Shown here: positions 8,257-16,782 of the stretch, one piece after another
Layout of the letters: the number at the start of each line of letters is the position of its first letter
How positions within the stretch are numbered: the first letter of the stretch is position 1
Origin: Cellulosimicrobium cellulans
Lineage (GTDB): Bacteria > Actinomycetota > Actinomycetes > Actinomycetales > Cellulomonadaceae
Length of the DNA stretch: 64,000 bases
Direction of reading: 5' to 3'
Assembly (NCBI RefSeq): GCF_024124905.1
Contig: NZ_JAMXST010000002.1
Span: 558,001 to 622,000, forward strand
Position numbers and translations under genes: made by a program
Notes under the pieces: generated by a model
The model's database searches: none
What the model was told of the DNA's origin: nothing
What the model saw: the letters and a program-made list of their open reading frames with translations, nothing else

Positions 8257-10836
8257 TCAGGCGTCGGCGGCCTGGGCGGTGAGGGCGCGCTCGACGCCGG
8301 CGAGGTTCTCGACGACGAGGCGACGCAGCGCGGGGGCGGCGTCGGCGTTCGCGTCGAGCCACTCCTGCGTCGCGTCGCGGAGCACGGTGCTCGCGAGCGG
8401 CGCGGGGTAGAGCCCCGTGACCAGAGCCTCGGCGATGTGGTATGACCGCTGGTCCCACAGCGGCAGGAGCGCGTCGAAGTACGCGCCCACGAGGGGGGCG
8501 AGCGACTCGGGGTCGTTGACGTGCTGGAACCCGAGCGTCGTGGCGCGGACGATCGCGTTGGGCGCGTCGTCCGAGCCGACGAGGCGGTCGAACGCCGCGC
8601 GCTTCGCCTCGGCCGTGGGCACGGTCGCGCGGGCTCGGGCAGCGGACTGCTGGCCGGTCGCGGTCGAGTCGGCGGCGAGGGTCGCCTCGATCTCGGCGTC
8701 GTCCGCGAGGTCGAGCAGGACCAGGCCCTCGAGGATCTCCCAGCGCAGGTCGGTGTCGATCTCGAGCCCGGCGAGGGCGGCCGAGCCGTCGAGCAGCGAG
8801 CGGAGCGCCTCACCGTGCGTCGGCGTCGAGGCGAGGTGCGCGAAGAACTTGACGAGCTGGAACTGCAGGTCGGAGCCCGGGGCGGCGTCCTGCGCGAGCG
8901 ACCAGAGGACGTCTCCGACGTGCGCGAGGGTCTCGGCGCGGCGTTCGGGCGCGACGTACGTCTTCGCCGCGAGCGCGAGCTGGTTCAGGGTCGTGCGGAT
9001 CGTCGTCGACTCGGTCTCGTGGGCGATGTTGCCGAGCACGAGGCGCACGTAGTCGCCCGCGGGGGTCTCGCCGTCGCGCGTCGCGTCCCACGCGGAGCCC
9101 CAGACGAGGGAGCGCGCCAGCGGGTCGGCCAGGTCGGCGAGGTGCTCGGTCGCGACCTGGAGCGACGCGGCGTCGAGGCGGATCTTGGCGTAGGCGAGGT
9201 CGTCGTCGTTGAGCAGCACGAGCTGGGGACGGTCGAGACCGAGGAGCTCGGGGATCTCGGTGCGTGCGCCGTCCACGTCCACCTCGACCCGGTGCACCCG
9301 CGTGAGGACGCCGTCGACGAGGTCGTAGAGGCCGATGCCCAGACGGTGCGGGCGCAGCGTCGGGTGGTCGGGAGCGGCGGTCTGCAGCACGGAGAAGGTC
9401 GTGAAGCGGCCGTGCGCGTCGAGCTCGAACTCGGGGCGCAGCGTGTTGACGCCCGCCGTCTCGAGCCAGAGGGCGGACCACTGCGTGAGGTCGCGGCCGC
9501 TCGTGGTCTCGAGCTCGACGAGCAGGTCGCGCAGCTCGGTGTTGCCCCACGCGTGCTTGCGGAAGTAGGCGGCGACGCCGGCGAGGAACTGCTCCTTGCC
9601 GACCCACGCGACGAGCTGCTTGAGCACCGACGCGCCCTTGGCGTAGGTGATGCCGTCGAAGTTGACGAACACGTCCTCGAGGTCGTTGATCGTCGCGACG
9701 ATCGGGTGGGTCGAGGGGAGCTGGTCCTGGCGGTACGCCCACGACTTCTCCATCGCGGCGAAGGTCGTCCAGGCCTCGTGCCACTCGGTCGCCTCGGCGG
9801 TCGCGAGCGTGGAGGCGTACTCGGCGAACGACTCGTTGAGCCACAGGTCGTTCCACCACTTCATGGTCACGAGGTCGCCGAACCACATGTGCGCGAGCTC
9901 GTGGAGGATCGTCACGACGCGCCGCTCCTTGACGGCGTCGGTGACCTTGGACCGGAAGACGTACGTCTCGGTGAACGTCACGCACCCGGCGTTCTCCATC
10001 GCGCCCATGTTGTACTCGGGCACGAAGAGCTGGTCGTACTTGTCGAACGGGTACGGGTGCTCGAACGCCGACTCGAAGAACGCGAAGCCCTCACGGGTCT
10101 TGTCGAACACGTAGTCGGCGTCCATGTGGTCGGCGAGCGACGCGCGGCAGAAGACCCCGAGCGGGATCGTGCGGCCGTCGGACGACGTGAGCTCGCTGCG
10201 CTCCACGACGTACGGCCCCGCGACGAGCGCGGTGATGTACGACGAGATGCGCGGCGTCGGCTCGAACGCCCAGCGTGCGACCTCGACGTCGCCGGCGCCG
10301 GTGCCGGTCGGGTCGGCCTTCGTGCCGAGCGCCTCGGGCGCGGGCGTCGGCTGGTTGCTCACGACCTGCCACGCCGCGGGGGCCGTGACGGTGAACGCGA
10401 ACGTCGCCTTGAGGTCGGGCTGCTCGAAGACGGCGAACACGCGCCGCGAGTCCGGGACCTCGAACTGCGTGTAGAGGTAGACCTCGCCGTCGACCGGGTC
10501 GACGAACCGGTGCAGGCCCTCGCCGGTGTTCGTGTACGCGCAGTCGGCGACGACGCGCAGCTCGTTGTCGGCCGCGAGCCCGTCGAGGACGATGCGCGAG
10601 TCGGCGAACACCTGCGCCGGGTCGAGCGAGCGGCCGTTGAGCACGACCTCGCGCACGGTCGGGGCGACGAGGTCGACGAAGGTGCTCGCCCCCTCGGTCG
10701 CGGTGAACCGCACCACGGTCGTCGACGCGAACGTCGTCGCCCCCGTCGTGAGGTCGAGGTCGACCTCGTAGGACTGGACGTCGACGATCGCCGCGCGCTC
10801 GCTCGCCTCGGCGCGGGTGAGGTTCTCTCCGGGCAC
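8257..10836 (-). CDS. pepN: Aminopeptidase N (M1 family)
   Basis: A cytoplasmic zinc aminopeptidase that removes N-terminal residues from peptides. The 859-residue length is normal for actinobacterial PepN. The substrate motif GAMENAGCVTF and the zinc site HELAHMWFGDLVTMKWWNDLWLNE (HEXXH plus the downstream Glu) are intact. A C-terminal ERAP1-like helical domain follows, from about residue 520. The GTG at 10836 is preferred because GAGGAG lies 5 nt upstream; an ATG inside this spacer is out of frame. A longer in-frame ORF to 10902 has no such site. It converges on malQ across a terminator. Confidence 0.93.
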   Translation of the reverse strand: MPGENLTRAEASERAAIVDVQSYEVDLDLTTGATTFASTTVVRFTATEGASTFVDLVAPTVREVVLNGRSLDPAQVFADSRIVLDGLAADNELRVVADCAYTNTGEGLHRFVDPVDGEVYLYTQFEVPDSRRVFAVFEQPDLKATFAFTVTAPAAWQVVSNQPTPAPEALGTKADPTGTGAGDVEVARWAFEPTPRISSYITALVAGPYVVERSELTSSDGRTIPLGVFCRASLADHMDADYVFDKTREGFAFFESAFEHPYPFDKYDQLFVPEYNMGAMENAGCVTFTETYVFRSKVTDAVKERRVVTILHELAHMWFGDLVTMKWWNDLWLNESFAEYASTLATAEATEWHEAWTTFAAMEKSWAYRQDQLPSTHPIVATINDLEDVFVNFDGITYAKGASVLKQLVAWVGKEQFLAGVAAYFRKHAWGNTELRDLLVELETTSGRDLTQWSALWLETAGVNTLRPEFELDAHGRFTTFSVLQTAAPDHPTLRPHRLGIGLYDLVDGVLTRVHRVEVDVDGARTEIPELLGLDRPQLVLLNDDDLAYAKIRLDAASLQVATEHLADLADPLARSLVWGSAWDATRDGETPAGDYVRLVLGNIAHETESTTIRTTLNQLALAAKTYVAPERRAETLAHVGDVLWSLAQDAAPGSDLQFQLVKFFAHLASTPTHGEALRSLLDGSAALAGLEIDTDLRWEILEGLVLLDLADDAEIEATLAADSTATGQQSAARARATVPTAEAKRAAFDRLVGSDDAPNAIVRATTLGFQHVNDPESLAPLVGAYFDALLPLWDQRSYHIAEALVTGLYPAPLASTVLRDATQEWLDANADAAPALRRLVVENLAGVERALTAQAADA

Positions 10837-10925
10837 TGCATCTCCTCGGTCTCGGGTCGGGCCGGGCGGCCTCGACGGCGGCCTGTGGGCCACGGAGATC
10901 ATCCCACGGGTGCCCGCGCCCGCCC

Positions 10926-10948
10926 CCGGGAATACCGTCCGGGAATAC
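10926..10948. promoter_or_regulatory. Direct repeat CCGGGAATAC upstream of pepN
   Basis: Two identical 10-bp copies of CCGGGAATAC start 13 bp apart (10926 and 10939), about 100 bp before the pepN start and 120 bp before the divergent DsbA-like gene. This could be a two-site operator. No regulator can be named. Confidence 0.25.
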
Positions 10949-11069
10949 GCTGCGCCCGCCCGGTGTCGAGACTGGGTGGGCGACGGCGTCGGCCGTCCGC
11001 GCGCGCCGCCCTGCCGCTCCGGCGACCCGGGTCCACCGGGCGCCGCCCACGACGAAGGAGACCCGTCCC

Positions 11070-11714
11070 GTGACCCTCACCGCGACGACCGACACCACCG
11101 CGACCGAGGACGCCGTGCGCGTCGCCGACTTCTGGTTCGACCCCGTGTGCCCGTGGGCGTGGATGACGAGCCGCTGGATGGGTGAGGTCGAGCAGGTGCG
11201 CGACGTCACGGTCCGCTGGCACGTCATGAGCCTCGCCGTCCTCAACGAGGGCCGAGACCTGCCGGAGGAGTACCGCGAGCTCATGGAGAAGGCGTGGGGT
11301 CCGGTGCGCGTGGTCACCGCCGCGCGCGTCGAGCACGGCGAGGAGGTCGTGAAGCCCCTGTACGACGCGATCGGGACCCGCCTGCACCCGGGCGGCCGCG
11401 ACGACTACGACGCGGTGCTGGCGGAGGCGCTGGCCGAGGTCGGGCTGCCCGCGTCGCTGGTCGACGCCGCGGGCTCCGACGCGTACGACGCGCAGCTCCG
11501 GGCGTCGCACGCCGAGGGGATCGGGCGCGTCGGGGAGGACGTCGGGACGCCGGTCGTCGCGTTCGGCGACACCGCGTTCTTCGGCCCGGTCGTGACGCCT
11601 GCCCCGAAGGGCGAAGCCGCAGGTCGGCTGTGGGACGGGTGCGTGCTCGTCGCGAGCACGCCCGGCTTCTTCGAGCTGAAGCGCACCCGGACCCAGGGTC
11701 CCGTCTTCGACTGA
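11070..11714 (+). CDS. DsbA-family thioredoxin-fold protein (mycothiol-dependent reductase-like)
   Basis: A 214-residue protein with the DsbA/2-hydroxychromene isomerase fold. The active-site region is FWFDPVCPWAW (Cys27), followed by an all-helical insertion and the cis-Pro loop VGTPVVAF, then FFGPVVTPAPKGEAAGRLWDG. This architecture resembles mycobacterial Rv2466c, a mycothiol-dependent reductase, which as I recall has a two-Cys CPWC motif. Here the second Cys is Ala, so the chemistry would be monothiol, probably through a mixed disulphide with mycothiol. The GTG start is supported by GAAGGAG 9 nt upstream. No signal peptide, so it is cytoplasmic. Confidence 0.8.
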   Translation: MTLTATTDTTATEDAVRVADFWFDPVCPWAWMTSRWMGEVEQVRDVTVRWHVMSLAVLNEGRDLPEEYRELMEKAWGPVRVVTAARVEHGEEVVKPLYDAIGTRLHPGGRDDYDAVLAEALAEVGLPASLVDAAGSDAYDAQLRASHAEGIGRVGEDVGTPVVAFGDTAFFGPVVTPAPKGEAAGRLWDGCVLVASTPGFFELKRTRTQGPVFD

Positions 11715-11878
11715 CCTCGTCGGCCCCGGGACCTCGACGGCAGGACGGTCGGGCCGCCGGCGGGGTTCGACCCGCACGGGTGCGTCGTGCCATGCTTCGT
11801 CAGGTTGCGGGCGGTGTCAGGAGCGCCCGCCGCCCGGTCGTGCCGGGCGAGACCGACGAGGAGCCCGCGAGGAGCCGC

Positions 11879-13060
11879 ATGTCCCCGAACGCACCCGTGC
11901 CACCGCCGCCGCCGCCCCCTGGCGGCGTGCCGGGGCCCGCGGGCGGTCGGGACGACGCGCAGCCGACCCAGGCGTTCTCCGGCCCGCTGCCGGGCGCCAC
12001 GGCGGCGCCGCCGTCCTTCGCGCCGACGACCGGGCCGACGGCCCAGGCGCCCCGCGCGACGCCCGCGGACGGGCAGCCGACCGTCGTCGCGTCGTCGTTC
12101 CAGCCGACGAGCGTCCAGCACGTCACGCCGATCACGCAGCTCCCGACGGCGGCCCAGCCCGCGGTCCCCGCGCCGTCGCCGGTGCCCCCGCAGCGGGTGC
12201 GCTACGCGACCGAGCAGAACGGGTTCGGCGTCGCCGCACCCGTCGGGACCGCCGCGAGCCGACCGGCGTACGCGCCGGCGGACGCCGCGCCGGCCGGCTA
12301 TGCGCCGACGGGCGCGTACGCGGCGTCCGGCGCCCCGGCGTACGAGCCCGCGGCGCAGGCGGGCTACGCCTCGGCCGCACCCCAGCCGCCCCAGCCGGCC
12401 TACCACCCGCCGACGTCGGTCGCGCCGACCGCGGCCGCGCCCCGTGCGGGCGCGGGCGGGTCGGGCGCGACGCCGCGACCGCCCGCCGGGCGCGGCGGGG
12501 GCAACGGTGGCGGCGGCCGCCGGTCGGACCGCCTGAGCCCCGGGTGGATCGCGTTCATCGTGGTCGACGCGCTGCTCGTCATCGGGGCGATCGTCTTCGC
12601 GATCTCCCTGCTCGGGGGCGGGGGCGACGATCCGGCGGGCGACGCGACGCCGCCTCCGTCCGCGACCGCGACGGAGGGGACCGCGGAGACGCCCGCCGCC
12701 GAGCCCACCGTGTCCGAGACGTTCGCGTCGGAGTCGCGCAACATCACCTGCGAGGTGACCGACGTCAGCGCGACGTGCGTGATCGCCCAGCTCGGCACCC
12801 AGCCGGCCCCCGTGGCGGGCTGCGACGGCACGGTCGGGTACAAGGTGGTCCTCGGCGCCGACGGCAGCGTCGAGCAGCCCTGCGTGCCGACGGCCGAGCA
12901 GCCGCAGCCCGCGCCGGGCGACACCGCGGTCCTCGACTACGGCACGTCCAAGACGGTCGGCCCGTTCACGTGCGACAGCGCCGAGACGGGCATGACGTGC
13001 CGTGACGACGCGACGGGCAAGGGCTTCACGATCGCCCGCGCCGGCATCCGGACGCTCTGA
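11879..13060 (+). CDS. Pro/Ala-rich single-pass membrane protein of unknown function
   Basis: 393 residues with no recognised family. The first ~210 residues are disordered, rich in Pro, Ala, Thr and Gln with repeated YAP/TG-type segments and a polyproline run near the start. A basic stretch (GGRRSDRLSPG) precedes one transmembrane helix, WIAFIVVDALLVIGAIVFAISLL, at about residues 222-244. The C-terminal ~110 residues lie outside the membrane and carry six or more Cys (ITCEV, ATCVI, GCDG, PCVP, FTCDS, MTCRDD), a pattern that suggests disulphides. Such proteins often sit at the cell envelope. AGGAG lies 5 nt before the ATG. Confidence 0.8.
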   Translation: MSPNAPVPPPPPPPGGVPGPAGGRDDAQPTQAFSGPLPGATAAPPSFAPTTGPTAQAPRATPADGQPTVVASSFQPTSVQHVTPITQLPTAAQPAVPAPSPVPPQRVRYATEQNGFGVAAPVGTAASRPAYAPADAAPAGYAPTGAYAASGAPAYEPAAQAGYASAAPQPPQPAYHPPTSVAPTAAAPRAGAGGSGATPRPPAGRGGGNGGGGRRSDRLSPGWIAFIVVDALLVIGAIVFAISLLGGGGDDPAGDATPPPSATATEGTAETPAAEPTVSETFASESRNITCEVTDVSATCVIAQLGTQPAPVAGCDGTVGYKVVLGADGSVEQPCVPTAEQPQPAPGDTAVLDYGTSKTVGPFTCDSAETGMTCRDDATGKGFTIARAGIRTL

Positions 13061-13111
13061 GCCGCCGAGAGCGGCTCCGACCGAGCGAGAGACTGGACGG
13101 TCCCGGCATGC

Positions 13112-13152
13112 ACGAAGGGCCCGCGGCGGGTGAACCGCCGCGGGCCCTTCGT
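13112..13152. terminator. Strong bidirectional terminator
   Basis: An 18-bp perfect stem (13112-13129 with 13135-13152) and a 5-nt loop, between two convergent genes. The stem contains GAAGGGCCCGCGGCGG. Its symmetry suits termination from both sides. Confidence 0.85.
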
Positions 13153-13163
13153 GCTCCCTCACG

Positions 13164-15218
13164 TCACCAGATGCGCACGCGCTCCTCCGGAGCGAGGTAC
13201 AGCGCGTCACCGGGCTGCACGTCGTAGGCCGCGTAGAACTCGTCGACGTTGCGGACGACGCCGTTGCAGCGGAACTCGTTGGGGGAGTGCGGGTCGGTCG
13301 CGATCCGCCGCACGACCTCCTCGTCGCGGCCCTTGGACTGCCACACCTGCGCCCAGCCGAGGAACACGCGCTCGATGCCCGTGAGCCCGTCGACGACGGG
13401 CGCCTCCTCGAGCGGCCGGCCGAGCGCGATCCGGTAGGCCTTGAGCGCGATCGACAGACCTCCGAGGTCGCCGATGTTCTCGCCGATGGTCAGCGCGCCG
13501 TTGACGTGCGGCCCGTCCTCGCCGAGCTGGGCGGGGCGGAACGCGTCGTACTGGGCGATGAGCGCCTTGGTGCGCTTCTCGAACTCCTCGCGGTCCGTCG
13601 TCGTCCACCAGTCCTCGAGGCGGCCGGCGCCGTCGTACTTGGAGCCCTGGTCGTCGAAGCCGTGGCCGATCTCGTGGCCGATGACCGCGCCGATCCCGCC
13701 GTAGTTCACCGCGTCCTCGGCCTCCGGGTCGAAGAACGGGGGCTGGAGGATCGCCGCGGGGAAGACGATCTCGTTCATGCCGGGGTTGTAGTACGCGTTG
13801 ACGGTCTGCGGGGTCATGAACCACTCGTCGCGGTCCAGCGGCCTGCCGATCTTGCCGAGCTCGCGGTCCTGCTCGAACGCGTGGGCGCGACGCACGTTGC
13901 CGACGAGGTCGTCGGCCTCGACGACGAGCGCGGAGTAGTCGCGCCACCTCACGGGGTAGCCGATCTTCGGCGTGAACGCCTCGAGCTTGGCGAGCGCCTT
14001 CTCCTTGGTCTCCTCCGTCATCCAGTCGAGCGTGGCGATGGACTCGCGGTACGCGGCGACGAGGTAGGCGACGAGCTCCTCCATGCGCGCCTTGTGGGCG
14101 GGCGGGAAGTGCCGGGCGACGTACTGCGCGCCCACGGCCTCGCCGAGCGCGCCCTCGACGACGGAGACGCCGCGCTTCCAGCGCTCGCGCACCTCCTGCG
14201 CCCCCGAGAGCGTGCGGCCGTAGAAGTCGAAGTTGGCCTCGACGAGCTCGTCCGTGAGGTACGGTGCGCGGGCGGTGACCAGGTGGTACACCATCCACAG
14301 CTTCCAGTCCTCGAGCGGCTCGCTCGCCCAGAGCTCGGCGAACCCGGTCGCGAAGTCCGGCTCGCGCACGACGACGTCGTCGAGCGACCCCTCCGGCGCC
14401 CCGAGGGCGAGGACCCAGGCACGCCAGTCGAAGCCGGGGGCCTCGTCGACGAGCGCCGCGAGCGTCCGCGGGTTGTAGGTGAGGTCGGCGTCGCGGTCGC
14501 GGACGACGTCCCAGTGCTTCGCGGCCAGCCTCGTCTCGAGCGCCAGGACCCGCTCGGCGGCGTCCTCGGGCGTCGCGCCCCAGGTCTCGGCGGTGACGCC
14601 CGCGAGGGCGAGCATGCGTGCGACGTGCGGCACGTACTTCTCGCGCACCGGCGCGTACTGGTCCTCCCGGTAGTACGCCTCGTCGGGCAGCCCGAGCCCG
14701 GACTGGTAGAGGTAGGCGACGTAGCGCTCGGGGTCCTTGGCGTCGTTGTCCACCCAGAAGCCGACGGCGCCCGCGCCCCCGGTGCGCTGGAGCGCGCCGA
14801 GCACGCCGGTGAGCTCCGCCTGCGTCGTCGCGGACGCCACGAGCGCGAGGTCCGACTGGAGCGGGATCGTGCCGAGCGCCTCGATCCGGTCGGTGTCCAT
14901 GAAGCTCGCGTACAGCGCGCCGACCTTCGCGGCGTCCGCGCCGACGTCCGCCGCGCCCGAGGCCACCTGCGCCCCGAGATCGGTGATGATCTCGCGCACG
15001 TGGACCTCGGCCTGGTCGTGCAGCGCGCGGAACGCGCCGTCCATGGCGCGGTCGGCGGGGATCTCGTGCGTCGCGAGCCAGCGCCCGTTGACGTGGCGGT
15101 ACAGGTCGTCCTGCGGTCGGACGGCGGGGTCCAGCGCGCCCAGGTCGATGCCGGAGCGCGCCGCAGCGGACGTGCCGGAGGCGGACGCGGGCGTGGACGT
15201 CGGGGAGGTCTGTGTCAT
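13164..15218 (-). CDS. M13 family zinc endopeptidase (neprilysin/PepO type)
   Basis: A 684-residue peptidase cleaving oligopeptides. The zinc site is GHEIGHGFDDQGSKYD (HEXXH), with the third ligand in ENIGDLGG. NAYYNPGMNEIVFPAAILQPPFF is the substrate-binding strand, and the C-terminal tryptophan end ERVRIW is typical of the family. No signal peptide or N-terminal membrane anchor is present, so it is probably cytoplasmic like PepO. TAGCCT lies 7 nt before the ATG at 15218, indicating a leaderless transcript. A longer in-frame ORF to 15683 is antisense to rpiB and is rejected. Divergent from rpiB. Confidence 0.92.
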   Translation of the reverse strand: MTQTSPTSTPASASGTSAAARSGIDLGALDPAVRPQDDLYRHVNGRWLATHEIPADRAMDGAFRALHDQAEVHVREIITDLGAQVASGAADVGADAAKVGALYASFMDTDRIEALGTIPLQSDLALVASATTQAELTGVLGALQRTGGAGAVGFWVDNDAKDPERYVAYLYQSGLGLPDEAYYREDQYAPVREKYVPHVARMLALAGVTAETWGATPEDAAERVLALETRLAAKHWDVVRDRDADLTYNPRTLAALVDEAPGFDWRAWVLALGAPEGSLDDVVVREPDFATGFAELWASEPLEDWKLWMVYHLVTARAPYLTDELVEANFDFYGRTLSGAQEVRERWKRGVSVVEGALGEAVGAQYVARHFPPAHKARMEELVAYLVAAYRESIATLDWMTEETKEKALAKLEAFTPKIGYPVRWRDYSALVVEADDLVGNVRRAHAFEQDRELGKIGRPLDRDEWFMTPQTVNAYYNPGMNEIVFPAAILQPPFFDPEAEDAVNYGGIGAVIGHEIGHGFDDQGSKYDGAGRLEDWWTTTDREEFEKRTKALIAQYDAFRPAQLGEDGPHVNGALTIGENIGDLGGLSIALKAYRIALGRPLEEAPVVDGLTGIERVFLGWAQVWQSKGRDEEVVRRIATDPHSPNEFRCNGVVRNVDEFYAAYDVQPGDALYLAPEERVRIW

Positions 15219-15278
15219 GCGTCTCAGGCTACGGCCTCCCCCCGACGTCCAGAGGTCCCGCTGGGGCATGATGGGGCC

Positions 15279-15740
15279 ATGCGCGTTCACATCGCCGCGG
15301 ACCACGCGGGCTACGAGCTCAAGACCCATCTCGTCGAGCACCTCGAGGCCGCGGGGCACGACGTCGTCGACCACGGGGCCCACACGTACGACGCGCAGGA
15401 CGACTACCCGTCCTTCTGCTTCGCCGCGGGCGAGGCCGTCGCGGCGGAGCCGGGCTCGCTCGGCGTCGTCATCGGCGGGTCGGGCAACGGCGAGCAGATC
15501 GCCGCGAACAAGGTCGTCGGGGTGCGCGCCGCGCTCGCGTGGAACCTCGAGACCGCGCGCCTCGGCCGCCAGCACAACGACGCGAACGTCGTCGCGGTGG
15601 GCGCTCGCCAGCACTCGGTCGACGAGGCCGTCGAGCTCGTCGACGCGTTCCTCGCGGAGCCGTTCAGCGGGGACCCGCGCCACCAGCGCCGGATCGACCA
15701 GCTCGCGGCGTACGAGACGACGCGCGGCGCCTCCGCCTGA
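15279..15740 (+). CDS. rpiB: Ribose-5-phosphate isomerase B
   Basis: Interconverts ribose 5-phosphate and ribulose 5-phosphate in the pentose phosphate pathway. The 153-residue product begins MRVHIAADHAGYELK and has GGSGNGEQIAANKVVGVRAA. The GSGNGE version with Glu72 in place of the E. coli-type Cys is the mycobacterial/actinobacterial form, in which the Glu acts as the base. CATGAT sits 6 nt before the ATG, so a leaderless start is possible. The next gene starts one base after the stop, indicating an operon. Confidence 0.93.
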   Translation: MRVHIAADHAGYELKTHLVEHLEAAGHDVVDHGAHTYDAQDDYPSFCFAAGEAVAAEPGSLGVVIGGSGNGEQIAANKVVGVRAALAWNLETARLGRQHNDANVVAVGARQHSVDEAVELVDAFLAEPFSGDPRHQRRIDQLAAYETTRGASA

Positions 15741-15741
15741 C

Positions 15742-16779
15742 GTGCCGGAGGGTCATACCGTCCACCGGCTCGCGCGCGCGTTCGGGGAGCTCTTCACGGG
15801 CGAGACGCTCGCGGTGAGCAGCCCCCAGGGCCGGTTCGCCGCGGGCGCGGCCGTGCTCGACGGGCACGTGCTCGTCGCGAGCGAGGCGTGGGGCAAGCAG
15901 CTCTTCCTCGGCTTCGCCGACCCGGCGCGCGCCGCGGTCGGGACCGCCGGCCGGCCCGACGACGTGCGCTGGCTCCGCGTCCACCTCGGCCTCTACGGGG
16001 CGTGGACGTTCGCGGGCGACGGCAGCACGGCCGTCGTGCACGCGATCGGGGCGCCGCGGCGCCGCATCGGCGAGCGCGAGACCGTCCCGGCAGGCCCGGG
16101 TGCGGTCGCCGCGGCCGGGCCCGACGACGCGTGGTCGCCCCCGCCGCCGCGCGGGGCCGTGCGGGTCCGGCTCGTCGGCGCGCACGCCGTCGCGGACCTC
16201 ACCGGGCCGACGGCGTGCGAGGTGATCACGGGCGAGGAGAAGCGGGCCGTCGAGGACCGGCTCGGTCCCGACCCGATCCGCGATGCCGCGCCCGCCGAGG
16301 GCGACCCGCGCGAGGAGTTCGTGGCCGCGGTGCGGCGCTCGCGCAGCGCCGTCGGGCTGCTGCTCATGAACCAGGACGTCGTCGCGGGCGTCGGCAACAT
16401 CTACCGCGCGGAGTCGCTGTTCCGCGCGCGGCTCGACCCGATGCGGCCGGGTCGTGACGTGCCCGCCGAGGACCTGCGCGCCCTGTGGGACGACCTCGTC
16501 GTCCTCCTGCGCGACGGCACCCGGACGGGCGCCATCGTCACGACCCGGCCGGAGGACCGCGACGGCCCCGGCGTCGAGCCGCCGGACGGCGCCGACGGGT
16601 CGCCCGGGCGCCGCCGCGTCCGGCAGAACACCGACGAGGCGCCCGACGCCGTCCCGGCGGAGGACGCGTTCTACGTCTACCACCGGGACGGGCTGCCGTG
16701 CCGCGTGTGCGGCACGCCCGTGCTGCTCAAGGAGCTCGCCGGCCGCAACCTCTACTGGTGCGGCGCCTGCCAGGCCTGA
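15742..16779 (+). CDS. nei: Fpg/Nei family DNA glycosylase (endonuclease VIII-like)
   Basis: A base-excision repair glycosylase/AP lyase for oxidised bases. The N-terminus PEGHTVHRLA, exposed after removal of the initiator, carries the catalytic Pro and Glu in the Nei-type form. The helix-two-turn-helix contains LLMNQDVVAGVGNIYRAESLF. The C-terminal zinc finger is CRVCGTPVLLKELAGRNLYWCGAC. At 345 residues it is longer than the usual 260-290, owing to a Pro-rich insertion near residues 110-135 and an Asp/Gly/Arg-rich one near 270-305. The GTG start is one base from rpiB. The stop is only 3 bases from that of the convergent acetyltransferase gene. Confidence 0.9.
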   Translation: MPEGHTVHRLARAFGELFTGETLAVSSPQGRFAAGAAVLDGHVLVASEAWGKQLFLGFADPARAAVGTAGRPDDVRWLRVHLGLYGAWTFAGDGSTAVVHAIGAPRRRIGERETVPAGPGAVAAAGPDDAWSPPPPRGAVRVRLVGAHAVADLTGPTACEVITGEEKRAVEDRLGPDPIRDAAPAEGDPREEFVAAVRRSRSAVGLLLMNQDVVAGVGNIYRAESLFRARLDPMRPGRDVPAEDLRALWDDLVVLLRDGTRTGAIVTTRPEDRDGPGVEPPDGADGSPGRRRVRQNTDEAPDAVPAEDAFYVYHRDGLPCRVCGTPVLLKELAGRNLYWCGACQA

Positions 16780-16782
16780 CGT

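Noticed and set aside
13287-15740. Long plus-strand frame ending in RpiB
   Set aside because: Only the last 154 codons from ATG 15279 are rpiB; the rest is antisense to the M13 peptidase.
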